Shown: piece after piece, positions 43,796 through 55,326 of the stretch | Layout of the letters: the number at the start of each line of letters is the position of its first letter | Numbering within the stretch: position 1 is the stretch's first letter | Origin: Ampelocalamus luodianensis | Taxonomy: Eukaryota > Streptophyta > Magnoliopsida > Poales > Poaceae | NCBI GenBank assembly: GCA_036346255.1 | Contig: CM070625.1 | Span: 20,979,488 to 21,043,487 of the forward strand | Direction: 5' to 3' | Length of the DNA stretch: 64,000 bases | Position numbers and translations under genes: made by a program | Notes under the pieces: generated by a model | What the model was told of the DNA's origin: nothing | The model's database searches: none | What the model saw: only the letters and a program-made list of their open reading frames with translations

Positions 43796-44084
43796 CCATC
43801 CGGCCAATGCGGCGGCGGCTCCTCTCCGCCGCGGCCTTGTTCTTCAACACGACGTAACCCCGCACCCACCACCCGAGCAAGAACCCAACCAGAGCAAAGA
43901 TCTACCAGGCCGACCCACTCGGCCGATGCAGCGGCGGCGCGGAGCAGCTCCGCGCCTCCGACGTGTGGCGGCCCTCCTCTTCCGCCGCGGCCTTCTCCTT
44001 CTGCGCGACGTAGCCCTGCACCCACCACCGGAGCAAGAACCCAAACACAACGAAGATCAGACTGCACACCAAACAGATAGCCAC
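43796..44084 (-). pseudogene. Tandemly duplicated module encoding a membrane segment
   Basis: On the minus strand, LIFVVFGFLLRWWVQGYVAQ is followed by a charged Lys/Glu/Ala-rich stretch (KEKAAAEEEGRHTSEAR). About 157 bases later a second copy reads IFALVGFLLGWWVRGYVVLK and NKAAAERSRRRIG, preceded by a TAG. Each copy has one hydrophobic segment ending in a WWVxGYV motif. The upstream copy follows TTTGGTGTGCAG, a possible splice acceptor, so this may be an exon and its duplicate. I do not recognise the protein. Confidence 0.4.
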
Positions 44085-44155
44085 TACCAGTCATGTATGT
44101 ACACCTGCAATGCACAGATAGCCACTACCACTCATGTAGGTACCTGCAATGCACT
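44076..44155. repeat. Tandem repeat, 40-bp unit, two copies
   Basis: AGATAGCCACTACCAGTCAT...ACCTGCAATGCAC at 44076 is repeated from 44117 with small differences, directly beside the duplicated module. Confidence 0.85.
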
Positions 44156-44352
44156 GCTCACTGTCATCATCCTTCTTGTACGCATCACATACCTTTGCAC
44201 GTATGGCAGTATGAGCTTAACTTGCTCAATTACATCCAATGCATCAGCCGAGCAATCATAAGGTCATTATTCTTTTTTCGTTAACCAACAGCCCGGTCGC
44301 ATAATTGTCGTACGCTGGACATTTTATTTGTTTTGAATTTCGTAGCAGTAAC

Positions 44353-45238
44353 CAGTGGCGGATCCAGGTTTTCCACGATAGGTGTTCGAAGTTATAAAAA
44401 TATTATTCAATGTAAAACATAAATATACATCATAGTAAAAATCAAAGTACAAATTATTCATACTAATAACAATATCTCAAATAAGTTAGTAAAAGTACAA
44501 AATAATCAAGAAAAAATACAATTTAACTCAATTTTCCTTCGTGCCTTTTAAATCGACAAACTTCTTCATTTTTTTAAGCTTTGATATCTACATTTCACAA
44601 AAAAGACAAGATTTACCAATCACAATTCAAACTAATACAAACAAAATTGCTGATTTGGGCTTTTGGATTTGCTTTTTGCTAGTTTGGAAGTTGAGAATCT
44701 AGTAATTCAGATTGAACCCACATCTGAGTTGTTGAGAATTTGGGTACCGCGGTCGCCCCATCCCGCTCCGCCGTTCGGCGGCCCAATGGTAACAGCGGCC
44801 CGCCCAGCGCCAGGCGCCCGACCTTACTCCTCCGATCTCCGACCTACCGTCGCCGCGTTTGGCATCGTTGTGGTCACGTTGCCGCGTCAAGGAGGAGGGA
44901 GAGATGTGGGAGTTGATTGTTGTTTGTTGATTGTTAGGGTTAGAGAGATGAGAGGAATGACCTTGTTTTGGCTAGGTTGAATGGTTCAATGCCCAAAGGG
45001 CAAAGGCCAAATGATGTGTGTGACCATGAGCCGACCATCACATGGGTCAGTTTGAGGTTGTGAGGTGTCGGAGAGAGATGTGGATTTGATGAGCTGAGAG
45101 GAAGTTGTGGTCTGATTGACCCAATTAAGAGCATATTTCATTATATATGTAATACACATACTTTACTGTATATTTTTTTTAAAAAAAATTAATGGGTGTT
45201 CAGCTGAACACCCATGACTTTAGGAGGGACCGCCCCTG
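44353..45238. mobile_element. Non-autonomous hAT-type element, 886 bp
   Basis: The ends are CAGTGGCGGATCC and GGACCGCCCCTG, an imperfect terminal inverted repeat. The flanking 8-mers GCAGTAAC (44345-44352) and GCCGTAAC (45239-45246) match at seven of eight bases. CAG..CTG ends and an 8-bp duplication indicate a hAT element. There is no transposase. The interior has AT-rich arms and a GC-rich centre (about 44740-44900) that may be a captured fragment. Confidence 0.8.
45192..45215. repeat. Perfect 24-bp palindrome
   Basis: ATGGGTGTTCAG joined to its exact reverse complement CTGAACACCCAT, 24 bases from the right end of the hAT-type element. Confidence 0.95.
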
Positions 45239-45246
45239 GCCGTAAC

Positions 45247-47626
45247 ATTATCTTATTACAAAGTTTAAGAGGTTTGGTAACAACATCTAATGTTCTAATG
45301 GCTATGATTTACTATCATAATTATGGTCCATCAAATTGAGGGCTTCATGTTTTTATTAATTATGAGAATTTCTAGCGTTTTTTTTTCTTGCCAATATCTC
45401 ATGGTTAGGGCTTACCATATTGTGAGAATTTATAGCATATTTTTTTTCTTAGCATCTAGAAAACACCTGTCAGTTGTAAATCGAGCTTTTATTATATAAT
45501 AGATTTCTGCATTACAATGCAAAATAAGCTTCAGCGTGTGTAGATAGGTTCATTTCATAGTTTCATAGCTAAGTATCTTTAAAAAAACGTTTCATAACCA
45601 AGGAAAACAAAAAAGACATTTTTAATATAATGGACAAGGAAAACAAACAGTCACAATCAATGTAATAATTTTGCAATCGATTAGATTATGATCAAAATTC
45701 AGGAGATCCACACAGTTTTATCATTATTTGATTATATAATTGGATGGTGTTGTCTCTGGGTACTAGAAATCGCCTTGTTAATCTGGTGTACGTGGAGCCC
45801 AACATTTTCCTCAATGTTGCTAGCTCGCGAGCAACATTTAGTTATCTTAACATACAGCAACGAAAAGCTACCTGCAATATTCGTCGATCAATTCGGTGCA
45901 CCAGGCACACGCATGTGCTGGCGCAACAAGAAATAGCAGCACGCACGCGTAATTAATAAGCCAGTAGTTGGTTACGGTGTTACGCCTGAGACGTGTCGAG
46001 CATACTTGGCCGCTGGGCATAGCTATCGATCCACCAACGCGTTGCTTCCTCCGGGCACGGCCGTGTCACGTCATTTGCCTGTTTTTGCCGATAACTACTA
46101 GGTGCGCGCATGGTGGCCCAGCCAGGCTCGCCGCACGGCATGGGGCACACTGCGGCGCACGAGCGCACACAACTCTCCCGGGTTTAAGCAAAAAAAAATC
46201 TCGGCGAAATTAAGATATGCGGGTAGATTATGTGACGTCGAGCAGGGCCACATGTACCTAATCCCTGGTCTTGACAGGAACGGATGATTCGCTGCTTGAT
46301 CGATACGGCGCCATCAACTTGCTCCATCTGCGTCCGGGCCGACCGGCTTAATAAGCTAACTGTGCGGCTACGGCGCTGCACACGTACGGCTGCGTCGTGG
46401 AGAAGGGACTGTGGTGGTGTGGTGGAGGCCTACCATGTCGGAAGAGACACTGTTGTTTCTTTCGCCGAAAAGGGTTTTGAGAGAAGGAAAAATGGCTGCC
46501 ACCCTAGGCTAGGGCTCCAATCTATAAGAACGACCAGGTCCAACAAACTATGCAGTACTACAACTTTGGGCAAGCAAAAACAATGGTTATATAAAAATCA
46601 TGGTAAATCTTGAACTGATGCATAATCTTCTGAAAGTCACGGTTAATTTGTGCCACCAATTAATCCCTTTAATCTTATGTACATTGCTTGTGCTAAGAGA
46701 GTTGTAGTGGGATGGATTTGTAGTCGGCAGATTGGTAGGGCACGGATCGAGGAGCTTCTTTCGTTGTCAGGGTCACATCGGGGAGGCAAATCCGATCGCC
46801 AGGACGAGGTCGGCGTCATGGGTGAAACGGACCGGAGCAGGAGTTTGGTGTCGAGTAGAGCTCGTTTAATTAGATGGCGGGTGCGGGTGGGTGGTGAGGG
46901 GTGGTGTCACCTGATGTGAGATCAAATCCACTGTGTGTGTGTGTGTGTGTGTGATTTCGCGTCGCGCCGATGGGGACCTGGACGGCATCGTCGCGATTAA
47001 CAGTTTAACACCGCGTGGCCGAAGAATAGCCGCGGAGACCGAGCAGCGGCGCATACCGTACGTCAAGTGCTCTCTGCACTACCTGATTAGAAAATCGATT
47101 GGAGTTGCGACCAGCTAGAGCGGGTGGATATGGCTTTTTCTTTGTTAGAGTCGTGCATTTCAGATATCTTTGCCTATGTAAATCATAAAGTTTTCTGATT
47201 TCCGATGCGATGCATGGTCTAACGCCCTAACGCGAGCCCAGTAGCATGGTGTGCCGGTGCTTCTCTGCGTGGTTGAGGAGTGGCGCCTCTGTCCAAAGTG
47301 TTGAACAGCAGTCAATAGATAAAAGTTACACACGTGCCTTCCGCATAATTCAGAGCTCGGAGGAATTGCGCTATTTGAAATTATAAAACTGAAACAAAAT
47401 TCTTGTTTCACTGACAAAAAGAAGTCACTATTATTTTAGTCAGGGAACATAAACCGAAGGGTAGGCTCAGCAATTGTTGGACATAGAAGAAGGCCCAGCA
47501 ATTGTTTAAGAGATCAACCTCATAGCCCAACAAAAGCCCATTAGTATAAGAGTCCAGAAGCCAGCTGGTTGTTTAGAAACGTTAACCGAATGGGATTCCA
47601 AGGTCCATTTATTTTTCTTTTTCCTT
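45247..47626. other. No gene seen
   Basis: AT-rich and then mixed sequence. Short frames only, none with a motif. A (TG)n run lies at 46932-46953. Confidence 0.5.
46932..46953. repeat. (TG)n microsatellite
   Basis: About 11 tandem TG dinucleotides. Confidence 0.95.
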
Positions 47627-48380
47627 TTTTAAAAGAAATAAGTCTATATTACACCCCTTAACTTTGGTGATAGTCCAAAGTTCAGGTCGGATGCTACAAA
47701 GTCGAGCATGATGCACATAGCTTCGTCTTCCTCGTTGCGCAGCGGAACAAGGCGGCTAGGGCTTGACCGGCGATGGTGCTCCTGCGGTGGAACAGAGTCG
47801 CAGACGAGGGCACGATGTGTTCTAGGTCTTGGGGATCCGTTTATGGTGGTTTGTGTCGATACAGATGACAGAGACGGCCGAAACAGGCCAAGGTCGACAC
47901 GACGTCCATGGAGAGAGAAGCAGCGCCGACGGTGAAATCCGGCGACCTAGCTTTTATTGGCTAGATAATGAGCATTGCATGGATGTGGGGAACCTTATGG
48001 TGGTGGTGGATTGGGTAAGGGGCATGGCACATGGCAGTGTAGCCCGCTGTGCCCGATGCCGTCATACTCCAGTGGCTAGGTGGTCTGGGAGAAGCCGGAT
48101 GGGAGTTTAGGAGGTGGTGTCGGACACGGTGACACGGAAGGACACATAGTGGCAGCGACGCATACACGTCAGCAAGGCGGATGGTGTGACGAGCTGTCGA
48201 TGTTGTCCTGGTGACTATGTCGATGAAGAAGGGGCCTAACAGAATCAGAGGGCAGTGGAAATGATGGGGAGGTGCTCAATTGGGGAGAGGGCAACATGGG
48301 TGATGAATTTTGGTAGGTTTTGGTGGTGATTCAAGAAATAGGGACGCTAGCGGCTCACTAGCTTCGGAGTGGCGACAACA

Positions 48381-48740
48381 TGTTACAACCTGGAAGGCAA
48401 CGCAGAGCTGCAGGCCTGGAGATGACGGTGAACAGGATGACAAAAGGAGGAGGCGGCCAAACAGAAAGTACCCGAAGGAGGTTTGGGCGTGTTGAATCGT
48501 CATAGAATCAGATCGCACATAGAAGGAGCCCACCTGTCAGGCTTAGTGTTGGCAGGGGGGTTAAATAGCTTGAGTTGTCGTCATAGATGGGCATGGGAAA
48601 AGAAGACACAAGAGGACAGAACTCTTTCTTCCCAATCTGTATCTCTGATTCTCTGTCTAGTTCTTCTCTTGAACCCTTTTCCTCCCACCAAACTCCTGTG
48701 TGATTGATATTACTCGAGAATTGCTAAGGGGATTGTAACA
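48381..48740 (+). repeat. 5' LTR of the Reina-like element, with adjacent primer-binding site
   Basis: 360 bases; matches 58953-59312 with few substitutions. It is followed at 48743-48754 by TGGTATCAGAGC, the primer-binding site complementary to initiator methionine tRNA. Confidence 0.95.
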
Positions 48741-48816
48741 TTTGGTATCAGAGCTACGTTTCGAGACCCTGGAGATCCCACGCTATCAAACACGGGCGCA
48801 ACTTCGATCGGAGAGG

Positions 48817-50285
48817 ATGGATCAGCAAATGGCTGAGTTAATGAAGGCGATCCGCGCTCAAAGCGAAACTCTCCAGAAACTTCAAGAGCAGAATGAGGCG
48901 ATTCAGGCCTCAATGGAGGAGATCAAACCAGCGGTGCTAGAACTCCAGAAGTGGAAACCCGAGATGGAACAAGCAGTGGAAGGGTTGCGATCTGAGGTTG
49001 GAGAATTGAAGACACAGGTAGGGCAGATTTCACGCAATCCTGTTCTTACCGTTCGACCGATGCATCTGCCTCCTATTCTTCCTACCCTGGAGATCAAGCC
49101 TGAGTCCACACCTATCTAGGACACCGGGAGGCCTGAAAAGAGGAACACTGACGCCTTGGAGATCATGCCCCTGGGCTGCTCGGTAGGCATGATGAACACA
49201 AGCACCAGGAGAGGACTGGTGGGGAAAATGTTTCTCCCACACTGTTTCTGGACACTGGTATGCATACTCGTTCTGCTTCTACTCCTTCATTGCATGATTT
49301 GGCTGTGTTTTCGGGACGACCACCAGGATCACATTATCATCACCCCGTCCTTCCTAGATTGGATTTTCCTCAATTTGATGGTGAGAATCCCAAGGCTTGG
49401 CAACTTAAATGTGAAAACTATTTCCGGATTTATTCGGTACAACCAGAACACATGATTGGTATAGCTATATGTATTTTCTGGGTAGCGCACTATTGTGGTT
49501 ACAAGCATCTAGAGCATATATGCATTTTGATACTTGGAATTCTTTTGCTGAGGCTGTGTGTGTCCGTTTTGATAGAGAAGAATTTCAATAATTGATTTGG
49601 CACTTCAATCGCTTGCGTCAGACAAATTCTGTAGTTGAATATTCAGAGAAGTTCAATGAACTAATGCATAACCTGCTTGAACATCATTCATCTTGGAATC
49701 CAGTATTCTTCGTTACCCAGTTCATTGATGGTCTACGCAGTGACATTCGTGCGGCTGTTATTTTGCATCGGCCCCAAGAGTTGGACACTGCTGTTGCATT
49801 AACATGTTTGCAGGAAGAGTTGTTGGAGTCGACACGACGAGATTTTTGTCGGATGGAAGGATCTAGGGCGTGTTCCATGCTTCGCACCGCATTACCTTTA
49901 CCACCACCCCCCTGGGAAGACGAACACAATCGGTGGGGCTTGAGGAGATGATCGGAAGCCAATGGAGGGAAGCAAGTCTACTCCATTCAATGAAAAATTG
50001 GTGGCCCTCCGTGCTTATCGGCGGGCGAAAGGATTATGTCATACTTGTGGTGAGCGTTGGTCTCGGGAGCATCGATGTGGTCCATCTGTGCAATTGCATG
50101 TGGTGGAAGAAGTGTGGGAGATGTTGCAACATGCCGATACAACATCGTATCATGCTGAGGAGGAGGAGCCCCAACCTGAGGCTGACCTAATGGCTATATC
50201 ACAGGAAGCTTTCACTGGTACCGAATCTACAAACTCTGAAATTACAAGGTTCAGTACAAGGTCAGGCAGTGATTCTCTTAATTGA
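48817..50285 (+). pseudogene. gag region of the Reina-like element
   Basis: The likely start is MDQQMAELMKAIRAQSE at 48817. A coiled-coil-like stretch rich in Gln/Glu/Leu follows, ending at a TAG near 49119. The capsid region resumes in another frame at about 49350 (LDFPQFDGENPKAWQLKCEN), is frameshifted near 49590, and continues as FNELMHNLLEHHSSWNP and DGLRSDIRAAV. The nucleocapsid knuckle is CHTCGERWSREHRC (about 50038-50080). The polyprotein would package the RNA in particles. Three or more frame changes inactivate it. Confidence 0.85.
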
Positions 50286-51113
50286 TTCTGGTAGCTCCTA
50301 TTGCTTCATCAGTCAGGACTTTGCCGATCGGTTAGTTGGTGCTCAGCTTTCCTCTAGACTAGTGCAAGTGCGCATTGCTAATGGGGATTTAATGCAGTGT
50401 ACTCGGGAATTTCATCACTATCAATGGAGTTGTCAAGGTAGCATTTTCTATACTGATTTCAAAATTTTGCCATTGGGTTGCTATGATATCATCTTGGGCA
50501 TGGACTGGTTAGAGCAGAATAGTCCTATGCATATTCATTGGCTCAAGAAGAGTGTGGTCTTTTGGAAGCAAGGGAAGAAAGTATGCTTGCAGGGTATCAC
50601 TAACAAAACCTCTCAGTGTTGTCTAGTTTGGTCACCGTCATCAGAACAGATGAATTCCGCATCATCAACTGTCTTGCACCTTCTGGATGGAACTGAAGGT
50701 AATATTCCCACAACGATAATACCATTATTGAGGGAATTTGTGCATCTCTTTGAGGAACCCAGTGGCTTACCACCACGTAGGGATTTCGATCACGATATAC
50801 CCTTATTGCCCGGAGCTCAACCCGTCAATCTTCGACCTTATCGTTATAACCCAGCTCAGAAAGATGAAATTGAAAAACATGTCTCGAGATGCTATCACAA
50901 GGGATTATCCAGCCTAGTGCCAGCCCGTTCTCCTCTCCAGTGTTACTCGTCCAAAAGAAGGATCATACTTGGAGATTTTGTGTGGATTATCGGTATTTGA
51001 ATGCGGCCACGGTCAAGAATCGTTATCCATTGCCTATTATTGATGAGTTGCTTGATGAATTGGCTAGATCGCAATGGTTTACTAGTTTGGATCTGCGTGC
51101 GGGCTATCACTAG
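50269..51113 (+). pseudogene. Protease and start of reverse transcriptase (Reina-like pol)
   Basis: The protease shows the aspartyl active site LIDSGSSYCFIS and the later ILGMDWL. Reverse transcriptase begins about 50760 (GLPPRRDFDHDIPL, VNLRPYRYNPAQKDEIEKHV), shifts frame near 50890, and continues SPVLLVQKKDHTWRFCVDYR and YPLPIIDELLDELARSQWFT to DLRAGYH. There a TAG (51111-51113) replaces the usual Gln codon, and the same frame continues downstream. Confidence 0.88.
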
Positions 51114-52817
51114 ATTCGAATGCGACCGGTGGATGAACACAAAACGGCTTTCAAAACTCATCATGGACATTTTGAGTTCCGAGTTATGCCCTATGGATTG
51201 ACAAATGCCCCAGCCACGTTCCAAGGTTTGATGAACACCATCCTATCTTCTTTACTGCGACAAGGAGTTCTTGTGTTTATCGATGATATTTTAGTATACA
51301 GTCGTTCTCTCTCTGACCATGTGGTCCTATTGAAGAAGGTTTTTGCCCTCTTGGAGAAGCATCAACTTCGCATCAAACGTTCCAAATGTGTTTTCGCTCA
51401 ACAGCAATTGACTTACCTAGGACATATTATCAGCAAAGATGGAGTGGCGATTGACACTAAAAATGTTGCGGCAGTGCGCAATTGGCCAACCCCCTCGAAT
51501 GTGAAGGAACTTCGGGGATTTTTGGGTTTAGCCGGTTATTACCGGAAGTTTGTGCAGCATTTCGGTTTGATTAGTAAACCATTGACAGACATGCTAAAAA
51601 AGCATGCAGTATTTGCCTGGACGGCTGACAAGGATGCAGCGTTCCAAACTCTAAAAAAGGCACTGGTAATTGCTCCGGTTTTGGCTCTTTTGGACTTTCA
51701 CAAGATTTTTGAAGTCGAAACAGATGCCTCCGACAAGGGCATTGGTGCGGTCCTGATGCAAGACGGTCACCCTCTCGCATATCTCAGCAAATCATTGGGC
51801 CCTCGCGCTCAGGGATTATCCACTTATGAGAAAGAAAGCTTGGCAATTATTATGGCAGTTGATCATTGGAGGTCTTACTTGCAGCACGCAACCTTTGTGA
51901 TTCGCACAGATCAGAGAAGTCTAGTCCATCTGGAAGACCAACGTTTATCTACACCCTGGCAGCAGAAGGCAATGACCAAATTATTGGGTTTGCAATATCG
52001 TCTTGTCTATAAGAAAGGGGCTGATAACAGAGCTGTCGATGCCTTGTCACGACGAATAGATACTTCACGGGGTGACTTATCAGCTATTTCTACTTGTGTG
52101 CCAACTTGGTTATCCGAAGTAGCGGAAGGATATGCCCGAGATCCACAGGCCAAGCGCCTATTATCGGAACTGAGTCTGGACGGAACATCTCATTCCAAGT
52201 TTCAGTTACGGGACGAAATACTGAGAAGGAATGGTCGCATTTGGGTAGGGGCCAATACTCCCATGCACCAGAAAATTATCAACTCTATGCATTCTAGTGC
52301 GCTGAGTGGACACTCCGGCTTTCAAGTCACATATCATCGCATTCGTAAGCTCTTTGCCTGGTCAGGGATGAAACATGATATTCAACAGTTTGTGTCCTCA
52401 TGCGCCGTGTGTAAGCAAGCCAAAGTGGAGCATGTGAAGTACCCAGGGCTCTTACAGCCTTTGCCCGTCCCAGAACATGCATGGCAGATGGTCACTTTGG
52501 ATTTCATCGAGGGTCTACCATGGTCCTCCTATTACAATAGCATCATGGTGGTGGTCGATAAGTTTTCCCGTTATGCTCATTTCGTGCCCCTGTCACACCC
52601 ATTCACTGCATTCCAAGTAGCTCAAGCATACCTCAAGAACATCTTTAAGCTTCATGGACTGCCCCAATCCTTGGTTTCTGATCGAGATCGGATTTTCACT
52701 AGCACTTTATGGAGGGAGTTGTTCCGCTTGGCTGACACCCAATTGCGCATGAGTTCATCTTATCATCCGCAAACCGACGGTCAGACGGAGCGGGTGAATC
52801 AATGTCTGGAGACATAC
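51114..52817 (+). pseudogene. Reverse transcriptase, RNase H and integrase (Reina-like pol), cut at the integrase core
   Basis: The frame is open to the insertion point. RT core: MPYGLTNAPATFQ and the catalytic VFIDDILVYS. RNase H: ETDASDKGIGAVL, YEKESLAI, RTDQRSL, then ALSRR. Integrase: zinc-binding HSGFQVTYHR...CAVCKQAK, then the catalytic core with Asp in VTLDFIEGLPW and Asp in LVSDRDRIF, and Glu in DGQTERVNQ. The nested element enters right after CLETY, at CATAC. The rest of integrase is at 58225-58950. The reading frame is clean over more than 560 codons, unlike gag. Confidence 0.93.
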
Positions 52818-53707
52818 TGATGAGGATATGACCACTATGGATACAACCATATTTGCTATGCTTACTGTTCCAAGTATAAGAGCTCGTACGCTTCACTTAA
52901 ATTATCAACGCCATGTCACTTTTGGTCCAAGACAAGCAAGCAGTTCGAGGTGGACCCGTTTTGGAATCCAGTTCGGCCTCCAGAATCAGCCTGACAACAC
53001 CAACTTAAAACAGGCATAACTTTCACATACGAAGTCCGTTAGAGGTCCACGAGTACTTGATTGAAAACTTATTTCGTCCTCTTTCCAACAGATCCGGCCT
53101 CACCTTCAAATTCCTTCTGGACTGATCGCAATCATCAAAAGAAGACGTCATATCACTTGTTTGGGCCAATCTAGGCCTTGTAATCATACTGAACTTAGCC
53201 CATCTGCCGGTGGACCACCTGGGGGTGCTGTTACTGTTCACGTGAACAGTAATCTGTGAGATTAGTCCCACCCTCTTAGTTCTATTAGATGTGTGGCTCC
53301 TCATCTTCTATTTAAGGAGGTCGCACCCCCTCTAGTTTTCTTGGATTTTGTTTATGTTTAGTTTGCCTTCGTTGCAACTTGTATCTTTTGCGTGTGTCGA
53401 CTAGACCATCCAATTAAGATCCTTATTCAGAATCCCAACTCAATTCAAATATTTCAATTCCTATTTGCAATTTCAGATTGCTTTATCTTGTTCTTGCGTG
53501 CTTCTGCGGTGTATGCAGGAATCGACCTTCGTGCTCAGGTCAACCGGGTATTCGTGCATGGTTGATAACGACTTGTTGAGAAGTTCAGTGATTGCATAGT
53601 TTCGGGCCTTGCGAGTTCATAGCCAGGATCGTGAGAGTTGAGCGACTACTACCGAACTTATCGTTCTCATCAAAGATCGGGCCAACAATCGGACCTTCGG
53701 TTCATCA
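52818..53707 (+). repeat. 5' LTR of the gag-only element
   Basis: 890 bases. It is followed by AGTGGTATCGAGCTTGATTG, a primer-binding-site-like sequence. A 22-bp palindrome centred on CACGTG lies at 53231-53252. Confidence 0.92.
53231..53252. promoter_or_regulatory. 22-bp palindrome with central G-box (CACGTG)
   Basis: TTACTGTTCAC joined to its reverse complement; the centre CACGTG is a plant G-box. In the 3' LTR (57740-57761) the centre is CACATG, one C-to-T/G-to-A change at the CpG. A regulatory role is a guess. Confidence 0.35.
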
Positions 53708-55326
53708 AGTGGTATCGAGCTTGATTGATCGGTGAGAATTTCCGCTTTCTAGTAGTATATTCATTTTCATACCTAGAGTCCGAAAATTGCCCAAAAAATT
53801 ATTGCATCTATCATCCCTGTCCGAACCCCTTTGAGCCATTGCAATTTTCTTTTCGGTATTTTGCTTGTTGAATCATTGGTTGCATCGTCGTGTCTAGTTG
53901 CTGATCTTTAGCTCTAGTTATTGTCTAGTTGGTCATGGTATAGATTGCTTCTTGTGTTTTCCTTCGCGTTGCTTGATCGTTCGTTTAGGGTCTTAGGTTT
54001 TACATCTAAAACAGAAAATTCGTGGGTTAGAACTATTCTAATCCGCACCAAAAACTAGAAAATCCTTACTGTTGTTCATCTGGAAAAAAAAAAGAGGGTT
54101 GCTGTAATCTTTTGGGAGAATTGATGTTATTTATGACTTACGACAAACCTTAGGGCCGACCAAATATTAGAAGGAAAAAAGAGGCAGCCGCATAGAACAA
54201 AAGCCTCGGTAAAAAAAGAGAAAAAAAGAAAAGAAAAGTGCATGAAAATTGGTGGAGACCTTCTACATATAACCAAAAGCTTCCACAAAAAATTTCAGCA
54301 AGTTTGGCCCACAGGTTTGAAAGATATAGCAGTTTCAAATTTAAACCCGAGACGGATTCGAGTCCGAGTAGAATTCCGTATCCGAGACACCTTCAGTAAA
54401 ACAGGCATAACTTTTGCATACGGTGTCTGTTTTTAACGTTCTTGTGCTCGTTTTGAAGATAATGATGAGGCGCATCTTTTCTACCTAAGCCACTAGTCTC
54501 CCTACAGGTGCCCCAAAATCGGCCATCTTCGGTCCCGAATTCGCGTCGCAAGTTTTTCGGTTTCTGTTTTTGCCGTTTCTTTCGATCTTCCTTTCGGAAT
54601 TTGGAGTTCACCTCAACTGCAAAGTTGTATATCTCGTCGAAACCTTTCAAACAAGCATATATAAGCCATATAAAACTTTGCTTTGTTTATCGTTTGAAAC
54701 TAGCTGTTGTTTCTGCTCAATCTAGAGGGCTATTCGTGTGCACCCATATCGCTGTTTTTGTGCTCTACATCGCGCGAACAATCTTGTGCTCTAAGAAAGA
54801 AGTTTGAGTAGTTGGCTAGCGTCTCTCCTAGCACTTGTTGTGAGGCCTTCCCTTGCTTGGATCAAGTCACATTGATCGTTGCGTGTGCGTACATACACTT
54901 CTTTGCATAGGGCTTTGATTAGCTAGCTTTGATTAGGCTAGGATCAGCAACATTGGCTAGTACTTTGAACAATCTTTCAACTTGTATTAACTGTTTTGAT
55001 TATTGCTGATCCTTGCTACCATATTGAAGCCTTCCAAGCTCCACTTCCTACTAACTCAGCAGGTGTCGTTCCTCGCAATCGTTGGGTTGATTGCAAGTGA
55101 GAGTATCACGAACCAGCCACCGGTTGTACCACTTCCTTGTTGCATTGGTAAGAACTGGGTATAAGCTTGAGTGTGAGTGACTTGGTTAAGCCTCCAGAAC
55201 CTAGTAGTTGATAGGGACATATATTTGTGATTTGTTTCCTTGTTTTCTACTAACTATGGCGAGTTCACGGAATGATTGCAAGATATATCCACCTCTTCTT
55301 GAATCGTTGGACGGGAGTGCAAGATA
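53708..55326 (+). other. Leader of the gag-only element
   Basis: Non-coding leader between primer-binding site and gag. At about 54399-54430 it contains AAAACAGGCATAACTTTTGC followed by ATACGGTGTC. This resembles the LTR segment at 53007-53032 (AAAACAGGCATAACTTTCAC then ATACGAAGTC), so a piece of LTR-like sequence is duplicated in the leader. A 23-codon frame (55256-55327, MASSRNDCKIYPPLLESLDG) precedes the gag start in a different frame. Confidence 0.6.

Noticed and set aside
47708..48110. Plus-strand ORFs in the body of the terminal-inverted-repeat element
   Set aside because: Two overlapping frames, no motif; could be a captured fragment but nothing supports a gene.
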